Source: Candidatus Kuenenia stuttgartensis (GTDB lineage: Bacteria; Pseudomonadota; Alphaproteobacteria; SMXS01). Taken from it: a stretch of DNA of 64,000 nucleotides. Position numbers and translations under genes: made by a program. Positions 1 through 7,872 of the stretch are shown piece after piece. The notes below the pieces were generated by a model. The model was not told the origin of the DNA and made no database searches. It saw only the letters and a list, made by a program, of their open reading frames with translations. Location: positions 1 through 64,000 of the forward strand of contig CALQFM020000008.1 in NCBI GenBank assembly GCA_943329845.2. Reading direction: 5' to 3'. Each line of letters begins with the position of its first letter. Within the stretch, counting starts at the first letter, position 1.

Positions 1-132
1 AAGCTGTTGCTACGAAAGGCAGCCGAACGATCCGTCGAGGCAACCTGGCGCCGCGTCGGCAACCTGCTCGACGCATTCCCTGCGCACGAATGCGCCAACT
101 ACTTCAGAAACTCCGGATACGCTTCAACCTAA
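1..132 (+). mobile_element. IS630-family transposase, C-terminal fragment
   Basis: The window opens inside a plus-strand frame of 43 codons ending in TAA at 130-132. Its last residues include ANYFRNSGYAST, preceded by a stretch with EATWRRVGNLLDAFP. From memory this is the typical C-terminal end of IS630-family DDE transposases, which cut and paste at TA dinucleotides. The 5' part lies outside the window, so completeness cannot be judged. The stop codon lies 12 bp before the end of the converging flavoprotein gene, so the element's terminal repeat must be very short or reach into that gene's 3' end. Confidence 0.8.
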
Positions 133-144
133 ATGAAAACGAGT

Positions 145-1602
145 CTAGCTGTTCAGCGTCGCCCGCGCCGCGTTCCTTCCGGCGACCCGCCCGTAATACG
201 ACCCCGGCCCAAGACTCAACCCGCTGGCGTAGCCCTTGCCGTCCTGGGGAATGCTCGAGACGCAGGCGCCGGCCGCGTAGAAGCCGGGAATGATCTTGCC
301 GTCGGCGTCCAGCACCTCGCTCTCGGCAGTGGTGCGCAGGCCGCCCAGGGTCAGGTAGCGGTAGCTGGTCGCGGTGTAGGACAGGTCGAATGCCGCGTAG
401 GGCGGCTTGTCCAGCGGCTTCACCCAATCGGGATGCTTGTTCCACAGCGGATCGGAACCCTGCGCCGCGGCCGCGTTGTACTGGGCCATGGTCTTTTGCA
501 GCGAGCCAAGCGGCAGCTTCAGGCCGGCCTCCATCTCGGCGACGGTGTCGAAACCGTCGATCAGCCGCTTCTGGATCTCCGGATAGGCGAACACCTCGGA
601 ATCGACGATCAGGTAGGCGGTGGCGCCGGGCTGCTCGGCGATGTGCTCGGCGGTGCGGCCGTGATAGCTGTCCTCGGCCACGAAGCGCTCGCCGCGCGTG
701 TTCACCACGATGCCCTTGATCAGCTGACCCGGCGGATAGAACGACGACGTGGCGATGGTGCCGCTCATGGCCTGGGTCGCCGCGCCCGCCGACAGGCCCA
801 GCATCAGCGCCGCGCCGTCATTGTTGGGAATACCCAGCGCTTCGGCAGCCTCGGGAAGTTGCGGCACATATTGGCGCATCAGCTCCTTGTTCATGCCGAA
901 GCCGCCCGCGGCCAGGATCACCGCGCGCCGGGCGCGCAGATGGATCATGCCCGACGTCTGGCGCACCTTGACGCCCACGATGCGGCCGGCATCGTCGCGG
1001 ACCAGCGCCTTCACCTCGCTGTCGGCCTCGACCCGCACGCCCTCCTCGGCGCAACGGGCGATCAGCGCGTTCATCGCCAGCGCGCCGCCGCCGTCGCCGA
1101 CCTTGGCCACCTTGTGGCCGCGCGGCACCGGCGTGGCGAAGGTGTAGTAGGGCCACGCCTTCTCGTTGCCGGTCGAGGCGAGGCAGTCGCTGGTCGGCGC
1201 GATCACCGCCTTTTCCTTGTAATAGGTCCGCTCGAACGGCACGCCCTGGGTTTCCAGCCAGTCGAAATGGTCGGCCGCGTCATCGCAGAAGCGGCGAACG
1301 ATGGTGGCGTCCGGCGCGCCGGTGCTGGCCATCAGGAACTTGAACATGTCCTCGGCGGTGTCGTCGTAGCCCACGGCCTTCTGCACGGCGGTGCCGCCGC
1401 CCAGATAGAAGATGCCGGCCGACAGCGCGCTTGCGCCGCCGCCGCCGCTTGCCCGCTCGATCACCAGCACGTCGGCGCCGGCGCGGCGCGCCTCCAGCGC
1501 GGCGCAGGCGCCCGCGATGCCGTAGCCGATGACGATGACGTCGGCGGTGTCGTCCCACGCGCCGACCTTGTCGGCGCGCAGCAGTTCCGGTGTGGTGACC
1601 AT
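145..1602 (-). CDS. FAD-dependent oxidoreductase, fumarate reductase / KstD-like
   Basis: A 485-residue flavoprotein of the FAD_binding_2 family, which covers fumarate reductase flavoproteins and 3-ketosteroid dehydrogenases. The N-terminal Rossmann motif VIVIGYGIAGACAA follows a stretch of about 20 residues. The C-terminal FAD region includes YLTLGGLRTTAESEVLDADG and GFYAAGAC. No transmembrane segment or haem-binding domain is present, so it is probably a soluble dehydrogenase that needs an outside electron partner. The ATG at 1602 has GAGGA just upstream. It is the last gene of a three-gene minus-strand operon, 31 bp after the OYE-type gene. The substrate is unknown; steroid-like or enone compounds are only a family-level guess. 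An IS630 end lies 12 bp beyond its stop and may have changed the last residues. Confidence 0.85.
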   Translation of the reverse strand: MVTTPELLRADKVGAWDDTADVIVIGYGIAGACAALEARRAGADVLVIERASGGGGASALSAGIFYLGGGTAVQKAVGYDDTAEDMFKFLMASTGAPDATIVRRFCDDAADHFDWLETQGVPFERTYYKEKAVIAPTSDCLASTGNEKAWPYYTFATPVPRGHKVAKVGDGGGALAMNALIARCAEEGVRVEADSEVKALVRDDAGRIVGVKVRQTSGMIHLRARRAVILAAGGFGMNKELMRQYVPQLPEAAEALGIPNNDGAALMLGLSAGAATQAMSGTIATSSFYPPGQLIKGIVVNTRGERFVAEDSYHGRTAEHIAEQPGATAYLIVDSEVFAYPEIQKRLIDGFDTVAEMEAGLKLPLGSLQKTMAQYNAAAAQGSDPLWNKHPDWVKPLDKPPYAAFDLSYTATSYRYLTLGGLRTTAESEVLDADGKIIPGFYAAGACVSSIPQDGKGYASGLSLGPGSYYGRVAGRNAARATLNS

Positions 1603-1633
1603 GTGATTCCTCGTTCCTTGTCCCTGGAAAAAT

Positions 1634-3589
1634 CTACACCGTGCGGCCGGCGCGGTCGCCCTCGCGGTAGGCCTCGAGGGCCGAGCGCGGTGCGACCACA
1701 TCGCCTGCCAGTTTCGTCGGCGCATAGCGGGCAAACACTTCCCACAGTTCGTCGCGCGGGGTGGGACTGCTGCCGGCGACGATGAAGTCGAAGCCCTGGG
1801 GCGAGATGGCGCCGCTGAAGGCGTGCCTGAGGTGCGCCTCGCCATCCTGGACGCGCGCCACCACGGTCGTGGGCAGCACGTCGATGCCCAGGCCCGGCAA
1901 GCTCTGCAGGTATTCGTATTGGTGGGAGGCGCCGATATTGACGCCGAAATGCAGATACGGCGTGGCGACGGTGACCTTGCTGCCCCGCTTGGCGAGCGAC
2001 TCCATGACCAGCGCGGTCTCATAGTTGGCCCGCACGTCGACCATGAGCGCCCGCGTGCCGGTGAGGTCGAATTTCACCTCGTTGAACAATCCTTGCGCGG
2101 CGGCGTCGGATGAGATGACCGGGATCGAGCCGTCGCTCTCGGCGCCCAGGTCGCTGGTCGACACGGCGCCGGTCGCCATGATGATCGCATCCGGCTTGAA
2201 GTCGCGAACAAAGGCTTCGTCCGCCAAAGTCTGCAGCAGGATCCTGACCGGCAGGAGTGACAGCTCCTGCTCGATCCAGTTCACCGAGGTCAGCAGGTTG
2301 GCGGCATCGCCCATGGGCGCCACCAGGTTCAACCGGCCGCCGAGACGCGAGCCGGCTTCGACCAGCGTCACATCATGGCCGCGCCTGGCCGCGATCTCGG
2401 CCGCCTTGATGCCCGCCGGACCGCCGCCCACCACCAGCACGCGCTTGGGTCCCTCGATCGGGACGTCCAGCTTCTTGAAGCGGTTCTCCTCACCTACTTC
2501 CGGGTTGTGGAAGCAGGTGATGGGATAGCGAGCGCGGTCATAGCAGCCCTGGTTTGACCCGGTGCAGGTGCGGATGCGGTGGCCGATGCCGTGCCACAGC
2601 TTCTTCACCAGGTCCGGATCGGCGATCTGGGCGCGGGTCATGCCGACCAGGTCGCAGTCGCCCGCCTGCAGCGCCCGTTCAGCCAGGTCGGGCGTCGGGA
2701 TCTTGCCGACACCGACGACAGGCACTCTGGCGCCGATCGCGTCGCGCAGGTTGCGGGTCAGCGGCAGCCATTCGCCGAACGTGTGGCGATAGGAACCGAT
2801 CGCCCGGGCATAGTCGACGCCGCCCGAGCCCTCGGAATGGTTGAGGTAGTCGAACAGTCCGGTGCCGGTCACCTCATTGGCGATCTCTGCCAGCCGGTCG
2901 ATCCCCACGCCGCCGTCTTCCGGCTTGATGAAGTCGTCGACCGAGATGCGGAAGCCCATGGCCTTGTCCGGGCCGATGGCGTCGCGCACCCGCTGCGCCA
3001 GCGTCTTCACGAAATAGAGGTGCTCGCCCCACCTGTCGTCGCGACGGTTGGCGCGCGGCGTGAACGATTGCTGGATCAGGTAGCCGTGAGTGCCGTGCAG
3101 TTCGACGCCGTCGAGACCGTTGTCGACGACGATCTTCGCCGTGCGGGCGAACGCGTCGATCACCTCCTCGATCTCCGCGTCGCTCATCTTGTGCGACACC
3201 TCGCCCGCCAGCGATGTGGTGCCGGAGAAGCCCCACAGCGGCGTCCAGTCGTCGCGCGGGTCCGATTTCTGCTGCACGCCGAAATGGAACAACTGCTGGA
3301 TGATTTTCGCGCCGTGCCGGTGCACGCGCGTGCTCATCTGCTGGTATTTCTTCGCGATGTCCTCGGCCTCGTAGACATAGTGGCCGGGAATCTGGCTGGA
3401 ATGGTGGACATGCATGGCGGTGAGGATGATCAGGCCCGTGCCGCCCTCCGACCGCCGCTCCTGGTAGGCCATGTAGCGCTCGCCGGTGTTGCCGGCCTGC
3501 CAGAAGTCGGTGTAGGCGGCATGGGCGGTCGAAACCACGCGGTTGCGCAGTTCGATGGGTCCCAGCTTGATCGGCGTCAGCATTTTCAT
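1634..3589 (-). CDS. FadH/OYE-type flavin-iron-sulfur oxidoreductase
   Basis: A 651-residue enzyme built like 2,4-dienoyl-CoA reductase and trimethylamine dehydrogenase. It has an FMN-binding TIM barrel (residues about 1-335), an iron-sulfur segment, then an FAD/NAD(P)-binding domain starting at RVLVVGGGPAG near residue 400. The barrel carries the OYE motif HGTHGYL followed by FTPRANRRDDRWG. The cluster motif reads C342-T-G-S345-N-Q-G-C349 with the last Cys at 359. The second ligand, normally Cys, is Ser here, and the last spacing is nine residues rather than about eleven. The ATG at 3589 has GGAGA six bases upstream, so I prefer it to longer frames. The gene lies 19 bp after the MftD-like gene. 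It probably reduces an activated C=C bond; the substrate is unknown. Confidence 0.85.
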   Translation of the reverse strand: MKMLTPIKLGPIELRNRVVSTAHAAYTDFWQAGNTGERYMAYQERRSEGGTGLIILTAMHVHHSSQIPGHYVYEAEDIAKKYQQMSTRVHRHGAKIIQQLFHFGVQQKSDPRDDWTPLWGFSGTTSLAGEVSHKMSDAEIEEVIDAFARTAKIVVDNGLDGVELHGTHGYLIQQSFTPRANRRDDRWGEHLYFVKTLAQRVRDAIGPDKAMGFRISVDDFIKPEDGGVGIDRLAEIANEVTGTGLFDYLNHSEGSGGVDYARAIGSYRHTFGEWLPLTRNLRDAIGARVPVVGVGKIPTPDLAERALQAGDCDLVGMTRAQIADPDLVKKLWHGIGHRIRTCTGSNQGCYDRARYPITCFHNPEVGEENRFKKLDVPIEGPKRVLVVGGGPAGIKAAEIAARRGHDVTLVEAGSRLGGRLNLVAPMGDAANLLTSVNWIEQELSLLPVRILLQTLADEAFVRDFKPDAIIMATGAVSTSDLGAESDGSIPVISSDAAAQGLFNEVKFDLTGTRALMVDVRANYETALVMESLAKRGSKVTVATPYLHFGVNIGASHQYEYLQSLPGLGIDVLPTTVVARVQDGEAHLRHAFSGAISPQGFDFIVAGSSPTPRDELWEVFARYAPTKLAGDVVAPRSALEAYREGDRAGRTV

Positions 3590-3608
3590 GGTCGTTCTCC
3601 CCGTTGTG

Positions 3609-4739
3609 TCAGCACAGGATCGCCGGCGAGGCGTCCCTGACGCGCGCAAGCCCGGTCAGGCCTACGCTGATGTCCAGTTCCTTGCGGATGATGTCGAGCG
3701 CCTTGGACACGCCCGCCTCGCCCGCGGCGCCTAGGCCATAGAGATGGGCGCGGCCGACCAGGCAGGCCTTCGCGCCCAGCGCCATCGCCTTCAGCACGTC
3801 CTGGCCGCTGCGAATGCCACCGTCCAGCAGCACCTCGGCGCGGTCGCCGACGGCTTCGACGACGGCGGGAAGGGCGGCGATGGTCGAACTCGATGCGTCG
3901 AGCATATTGCCGCCATGGTTGGACACGCTGATGCCGTCGGCACCGGCGGCAATAGCGAGCTGTGCGTCTTCCGGGTTCATCACGCCCTTGACCAGCAGCT
4001 TGCCCGGCCAGATGCCGCGCAGCCACTCCACGTCCTTCCAGGTGGCAGACGCATCCAGCAGCGTGACGATGTTGGCGATCTCGGGCTCGGCCATGTGCGG
4101 CACGAAGTTCCCGAACCGGATCGGCATGGCGCCCAATGTCTTCAGCGCCCAGCGAGGATGCCGCGCATAGGTCAGGATGCTGGCTGGCGTATAGCGCGGC
4201 GGCAGCCGGGCGTGGCGGCCGCGGATGGACCGGTTCATCTGCGACAGGATCGGCCAGGTCATGGTCAGCACCAGCACCGGACAGCCGGCGTCGCGGGCCC
4301 TCTCCACGATGTCCCGCATGATCCCGCGGTCGCTCAGCATGCAGATCTGGAACCAGAAGCCGTCCAGCTCCCGCCGCAGATCCTCGATGGACTTGATGGC
4401 CATCATGCCGAGGGTGAACGGGATGCCGGCGGCGCGTGCCGCCCGTGCCGCCATCAACTCGCCGCCATCGCCGCCGGGTACCATGCCGCTCATACCGGTG
4501 GGCGAGATGACCAGCGGCATGGAGAGGGACTGCCCCAGCACCGTCGCCGACAGGTCGCGGGCGCTGATGTCTTTCATGACCCGCTGGCGCAGCCGCAACG
4601 CTCGAAAGTCGTCCACATTGGCTTTTAGCGTCTCGCTCTCGAACGCACCGCCGTCCAGCCATTCGAAGACGGGCGCGGGGATGCGCTGGCGGGCGATCAG
4701 CCGCAGGTCGCCGATGCTCGCGACATGGTCCAGATTCAT
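3609..4739 (-). CDS. FMN-dependent alpha-hydroxy-acid dehydrogenase family, MftD-like
   Basis: A 376-residue TIM-barrel FMN enzyme of the lactate/glycolate oxidase superfamily. The active-site His is kept in SVSNHGGNMLD (H275), but the substrate-carboxylate Arg of true 2-hydroxyacid oxidases (usual motif SNHGGRQLD) is Asn278. From memory, the mycofactocin maturase MftD has SNHGGNNLD here. The surrounding residues (ALPAVVEAVGDRAEVLLDGG, ASPAIL near the end) also look more like MftD than LldD. Automated annotation would probably say lactate dehydrogenase, which the missing Arg argues against. I chose ATG 4739, with GGGGA upstream; a TTG at 4766 would add nine residues. It is first in an operon with an OYE-type enzyme and an FAD enzyme, divergent from a TetR gene. 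No mftA, mftB or mftC is visible. Confidence 0.8.
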   Translation of the reverse strand: MNLDHVASIGDLRLIARQRIPAPVFEWLDGGAFESETLKANVDDFRALRLRQRVMKDISARDLSATVLGQSLSMPLVISPTGMSGMVPGGDGGELMAARAARAAGIPFTLGMMAIKSIEDLRRELDGFWFQICMLSDRGIMRDIVERARDAGCPVLVLTMTWPILSQMNRSIRGRHARLPPRYTPASILTYARHPRWALKTLGAMPIRFGNFVPHMAEPEIANIVTLLDASATWKDVEWLRGIWPGKLLVKGVMNPEDAQLAIAAGADGISVSNHGGNMLDASSSTIAALPAVVEAVGDRAEVLLDGGIRSGQDVLKAMALGAKACLVGRAHLYGLGAAGEAGVSKALDIIRKELDISVGLTGLARVRDASPAILC

Positions 4740-4766
4740 CGCTTCCCCGTTCGGTCCGCCCACCAA

Positions 4767-4797
4767 ACTTCCGGGCGCTTAAGATACGCCCGGAAGT
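4767..4797. promoter_or_regulatory. 11-bp inverted repeat upstream of the MftD-like operon
   Basis: ACTTCCGGGCG at 4767-4777 is the exact reverse complement of CGCCCGGAAGT at 4787-4797, with a 9-nt spacer. It lies 28-58 bp upstream of the MftD-like ATG and within the divergent promoter region shared with the TetR gene. It could be a repressor operator or a hairpin in the 5' leader. There is no U tract, so it is not a classical terminator. Confidence 0.5.
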
Positions 4798-4833
4798 ATG
4801 CTAAACGGCTTGGTGGACCATAATATAAGACGG

Positions 4834-4847
4834 ATGTTGTATAACAT
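4834..4847. promoter_or_regulatory. AT-rich dyad, candidate TetR operator
   Basis: ATGTT-GTAT-AACAT forms a dyad with 5-bp perfect arms. It sits in an AT-rich pocket (TAATATAA at 4820-4827) within otherwise GC-rich DNA, 30 bp before the preferred GTG of the TetR gene. The position and shape fit an autoregulatory operator. This is inference; no close relative was compared. Confidence 0.4.
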
Positions 4848-4876
4848 ACATCTTGTTTCCTCCGGCGGGATGCAAA

Positions 4877-5476
4877 GTGCCTTTAGACGTAGATCAGGAC
4901 CAGCGGCGCGAGGATGTCGCGCGGGTCGCGGCCAAGCTGGTCGCGGAACGCGGCATGGCGGCCGTCACCTTTCGCAACCTGGCGAGCGAGATGAGCTGCA
5001 GCACCACCGCGATCAGCCACTATTTCGACAGCCGGAACGCGATCCTGGCCGAGACTTACCGGTTCGTCGTGGCGCGGGCGTCCGCGCGGCGCGTCCCGCC
5101 CCCTGGCGCCGATGCGCGCGCCAGGCTGGCGTCCATCGACCAGATCCTGCCGCTCGACAGGCAGAATTGGGACGACTGGGTCGTTTGGCTCTGCTTCTGG
5201 ACCGAGGCGCTGTTCAATCCGGAACTGGCGCGGCTGCAGAAGGAGTATTCGCGCGACGGCAGGCGCATCATCGAGGAGCTGCTGCAATCGTTGGGCTGTC
5301 GCTCGGAGATGGCCCACGACCTGTCGCAGAAAGTGATGACCACAATCTACGGCATTGCCATCCAGGCGGCATTCGACAGCGAGTTCTGGACGCCCGCGGC
5401 GCAGCGCGCCGCGCTGGACGAGGTGCTGCAGCCGGTGCTCGCCCTGATCGACGGGGGTTCGCCCGCTACTCCTTGA
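4877..5476 (+). CDS. TetR/AcrR-family transcriptional regulator
   Basis: A 199-residue repressor-type protein. Residues about 10-60 form the TetR helix-turn-helix (VTFRNLASEMSCSTTAISHY, followed by FDSRNAIL). The C-terminal region has the Trp-rich pattern DDWVVWLCFWTEALFNPELA, like the BetI-type ligand domain. No start has a strong ribosome-binding site. I chose GTG 4877, with GGCGGGA upstream; a TTG at 4853 would add eight residues ahead of the usual TetR start. It is divergent from the MftD/OYE/flavoprotein operon and probably controls it. The ligand is unknown. Its 3' end overlaps the convergent SH3 gene by 11 bp. Confidence 0.85.
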   Translation: MPLDVDQDQRREDVARVAAKLVAERGMAAVTFRNLASEMSCSTTAISHYFDSRNAILAETYRFVVARASARRVPPPGADARARLASIDQILPLDRQNWDDWVVWLCFWTEALFNPELARLQKEYSRDGRRIIEELLQSLGCRSEMAHDLSQKVMTTIYGIAIQAAFDSEFWTPAAQRAALDEVLQPVLALIDGGSPATP

Positions 5477-5990
5477 AGATCTCGTGCGGGTAGGCGCCCC
5501 AGAGGCTCGATTTGCGCAGCCAGCCCTTGGAGCCGTCCACTTCCAGCTCGCACCATTCCCTGCGGCATTCGTCGAGCATGCCCTGTACGCCCTTCTTGGC
5601 ATAGAGCACGGGCGCGGCGTCGTCGTCGGGCTCGCGGCGCAGGGTGGCGACGGCCACGGTGACGATGGCGCCACGCTTGCTCGACACCATGTGCTTGAGC
5701 ACCCAGCCCTCGGTGCCGTCGACGTCGCGCACCTTCCGCCACAGCTCGTATTCGGCGATGATCTCGACCGGCATGCCGCGGCGGCTGTAGACCCAGTCGA
5801 TGGGATAGCGGCTGCCTGGGCCGACGCGCATGTTGATCTTGCCCGATGACAGGGTGACGAACCGTGGCAGCGGCAGGCCGGTGACGCCGCCGGCGCCGGC
5901 CTCTTCCTCGTCGGGCTGCGCCCATGCCGGCGCAGCGGGAAGGGTGGCCGCGAGGCACAGCGCGATCAGGAGTCTCGCAACGGTCTTCAA
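5466..5990 (-). CDS. exported protein with two bacterial SH3 domains
   Basis: A 174-residue protein. A signal peptide of about 24 residues ends in PAAPAWA. Two SH3-like repeats follow: one around KINMRVGPGSRYPIDWVY with EGWVLKHM, the other around VATLRREPDDDAAPVLY with KGWLRKSSLWG. Such domains usually bind cell-wall peptides in the periplasm. No ATG precedes the signal peptide in this frame. I use TTG 5990, which gives a normal signal peptide; an upstream GTG at V-H-G-D would add nine residues. It is divergent from the D-glycerate dehydrogenase gene, a pairing I recall as common in alphaproteobacteria. No catalytic domain is seen. Confidence 0.8.
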   Translation of the reverse strand: MKTVARLLIALCLAATLPAAPAWAQPDEEEAGAGGVTGLPLPRFVTLSSGKINMRVGPGSRYPIDWVYSRRGMPVEIIAEYELWRKVRDVDGTEGWVLKHMVSSKRGAIVTVAVATLRREPDDDAAPVLYAKKGVQGMLDECRREWCELEVDGSKGWLRKSSLWGAYPHEIFKE

Positions 5991-6179
5991 ACGGATGGCC
6001 TGCCTATCCCCATGCACCGTCAAAGGTTTATGCCGCCCTTGGGAATCGGTCAAGCGGGCAAGGCCGGCCGAGGCCTTGCAGGTTTGAAACCGGAGGGTAC
6101 ATCTGCTAGACACAGCCGGAGGGAAGGGGCCAGAATCCCTCGATATCCGACCGTTTCCATCGCCGTGGAGGGCGCCTCG

Positions 6180-7166
6180 ATGACGTACAGAAAGACCAAG
6201 GTCATCGTCACCCGAAAGCTGCCCGATCCGATCGAGACGCGGCTGATGGAACTGTTCGACGTCCGCCTCAACCTCGACGACAAGCCGTTCACCCATGCCG
6301 AACTGATCGCCGCCGCCAAGGACGCGGACGTGCTTGTGCCGACCGTCACCGACCGCATCGACGCCGGCGTTCTGGTGCAGGCCAACCCGGACCTGCGGCT
6401 GATCGCCAATTTCGGCACCGGCGTCGACCATATCGACCTGGCCACCGCCCGCCAGCGCGGCATCACCGTCACCAACACGCCCGGCGTGCTGACCGAGGAC
6501 ACCGCCGACATGACCCTGGCGCTGATACTGGCCGTGCCGCGCCGCCTGTCGGAAGGCGAGCGCCTGCTGCGCAGCGGTGACTGGGGCGGCTGGGCACCGA
6601 CCGGCATGCTGGGCCACCGCATCTGGGGCAAGCGCCTCGGCATCGTCGGCATGGGCCGCATCGGCTCGGCCGTCGCCCGCCGCGCCAGGGCGTTCGGCAT
6701 GCAGATCCACTACCACAACCGCAATCGCGTCCACGAGGAAACCGAGCGCGAGCTGGAGGCGACCTACTGGGAAAGCCTCGACCAGATGCTGGCGCGCATG
6801 GACATCGTCTCGGTGAACTGCCCGCACACGCCCGCCACCTTCCACCTGCTGTCGGCAAGACGCCTGGCGCTGCTGCGGCCGCATGCCTACATCGTCAATA
6901 CGGCGCGCGGCGAGGTGATCGACGAGAACGCGCTGATCCGCATGCTGCGCAACAAGGAGCTGGCCGGCGCCGGCCTCGACGTGTTCGAGCACGAGCCGGC
7001 GGTGAACCCCAAGCTGCTCGCCATGGACAATGTGGTGCTGCTGCCGCACATGGGCTCGGCCACCATCGAGGGCCGCATCGACATGGGCGAGAAGGTCATC
7101 ATCAACATCAAGACCTTCGTCGACGGCCACGCCCCGCCCGACCGCGTGCTGGAAGGGCTGCTTTAA
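6180..7166 (+). CDS. D-glycerate dehydrogenase / hydroxypyruvate reductase
   Basis: A 328-residue member of the D-isomer-specific 2-hydroxyacid dehydrogenases, which reduce hydroxypyruvate or glyoxylate with NAD(P)H in the cytoplasm. The cofactor domain has LGIVGMGRIGSAVARRA. The catalytic triad is visible: Arg in NTARGEV, Glu in LDVFEHEP, His in LLPHMGSAT. The ATG at 6180 has GGAGGG seven bases upstream, so I reject the longer upstream frame. Its stop overlaps the convergent PIN toxin stop by 3 bp. Whether glyoxylate or hydroxypyruvate is preferred cannot be told from sequence. Confidence 0.9.
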   Translation: MTYRKTKVIVTRKLPDPIETRLMELFDVRLNLDDKPFTHAELIAAAKDADVLVPTVTDRIDAGVLVQANPDLRLIANFGTGVDHIDLATARQRGITVTNTPGVLTEDTADMTLALILAVPRRLSEGERLLRSGDWGGWAPTGMLGHRIWGKRLGIVGMGRIGSAVARRARAFGMQIHYHNRNRVHEETERELEATYWESLDQMLARMDIVSVNCPHTPATFHLLSARRLALLRPHAYIVNTARGEVIDENALIRMLRNKELAGAGLDVFEHEPAVNPKLLAMDNVVLLPHMGSATIEGRIDMGEKVIINIKTFVDGHAPPDRVLEGLL

Positions 7167-7585
7167 GAATCGGCCAAATCTGCGAGCGCGAGGGGTTGTG
7201 GAATACCGGAGGCCGCGGTCCACTTCGCGAGCAGCCGCATGTCATCCGTCACCAGCGGCGCGTTCTGGCGCAGGGATAGAGCCAGATAGAGGCAGTCATA
7301 TATCGCATGGTCGAAAGACTGGGCGATGATGAGAGCGGCTTCGGCCAGAGCCTCGTCTGATATGTAGTTCACTGGTACAGCCCGAATGAGCGACAGGTTG
7401 CTCACCGCTTCCTCGGGTGCCAGGTCTCCAACGCGAGACTTCCGCCACAGGGCATTCGCGCATTCGGCCAGCATCAGGCCGGGAGCGAACATGGTGGAGC
7501 CAGCCAATCGTCTGGCGTTCTCGCTCTTATTCTCCTGGATTGCCCATTTGAGGGCCACGCTGGCGTCGACGACGAACTGCGTCAC
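7163..7585 (-). CDS. PIN-domain ribonuclease toxin, VapC/FitB type
   Basis: A 140-residue PIN-domain protein. The four acidic metal-binding residues are in place: D7 (VVDASVALKW), E41 (LAECANALW), D97 (YDCLYLAL) and D115 (VTDDMRLL). Family members cleave RNA, often tRNA or rRNA, unless bound by their antitoxin. The GTG start overlaps the antitoxin stop by four bases, which indicates translational coupling. The length is normal for the family and the catalytic set is intact, so the toxin should be active. Confidence 0.9.
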   Translation of the reverse strand: MTQFVVDASVALKWAIQENKSENARRLAGSTMFAPGLMLAECANALWRKSRVGDLAPEEAVSNLSLIRAVPVNYISDEALAEAALIIAQSFDHAIYDCLYLALSLRQNAPLVTDDMRLLAKWTAASGIPQPLALADLADS

Positions 7586-7815
7586 CGGCGGGAATCCCGG
7601 TCTTGTCTGACCAGATCCGTGCTGTCTGTCTTCTGTGGACGGGTCCTCGCGCGCGCGGCATCGAGGGCGGCCCATATCTCTGCGTCTTCCGGCCCCAGCA
7701 CGGCCGCCAGTATCCGCCGTACCTCCTCCTCCCGCGATACTCCGTTCTTTGCGGCGCGCACGGAAAGGCGCCTGGCAAGGGCGTCGTCGAAATTTCGGAC
7801 GGTCAAGGTGGCCAT
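7582..7815 (-). CDS. FitA-like ribbon-helix-helix antitoxin
   Basis: A 77-residue protein starting MATLTVRNFDDALARRLSVR, a FitA-type ribbon-helix-helix DNA-binding domain. Its helix region ends NGVSREEEVRRIL, and the acidic/Lys-rich tail probably wraps the toxin. Antitoxins of this class bind palindromes in their own promoter with the toxin as co-repressor. A perfect 14-bp palindrome lies 18 bp upstream of the start. The frame could begin 24 codons earlier, but ATG 7815 places the conserved N-terminus correctly. Confidence 0.9.
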   Translation of the reverse strand: MATLTVRNFDDALARRLSVRAAKNGVSREEEVRRILAAVLGPEDAEIWAALDAARARTRPQKTDSTDLVRQDRDSRR

Positions 7816-7832
7816 GATTGATCCTTCGCTAG

Positions 7833-7846
7833 CATTGACGTCAATG
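7833..7846. promoter_or_regulatory. perfect 14-bp palindrome, candidate toxin-antitoxin operator
   Basis: CATTGACGTCAATG is its own reverse complement. It lies 18-31 bp upstream of the antitoxin ATG, where the promoter -10 region would be expected. RHH antitoxins bind short palindromes like this, so autoregulation is likely. There is no direct proof from sequence. Confidence 0.6.
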
Positions 7847-7855
7847 ATAACGAAA

Positions 7856-7872
7856 TGTAAGGCGACCTTACA
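7856..7872. repeat. 7-bp inverted repeat at the end of the DsrE gene
   Basis: TGTAAGG-CGA-CCTTACA forms a perfect 7-bp dyad that overlaps the stop end of the DsrE gene and lies 10 bp upstream of the 14-bp palindrome. It could be a second RHH binding site or a short hairpin ending the DsrE transcript. No T-run follows it on the minus strand. Confidence 0.4.

Noticed and set aside
133-1785. A 550-codon plus-strand frame opposite the flavoprotein and OYE genes
   Set aside because: It spans two genes with clear cofactor motifs on the other strand and is of shadow-type composition.
3609-4739. L-lactate dehydrogenase (lldD)
   Set aside because: The substrate-binding Arg of the SNHGGR motif is Asn, and the flanking sequence is closer to what I recall of MftD.
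5991-7223. Minus-strand extension of the SH3-protein frame across the D-glycerate dehydrogenase gene
   Set aside because: The extension is antisense to a well-supported enzyme, and the signal peptide of the SH3 protein marks a start near 5990.
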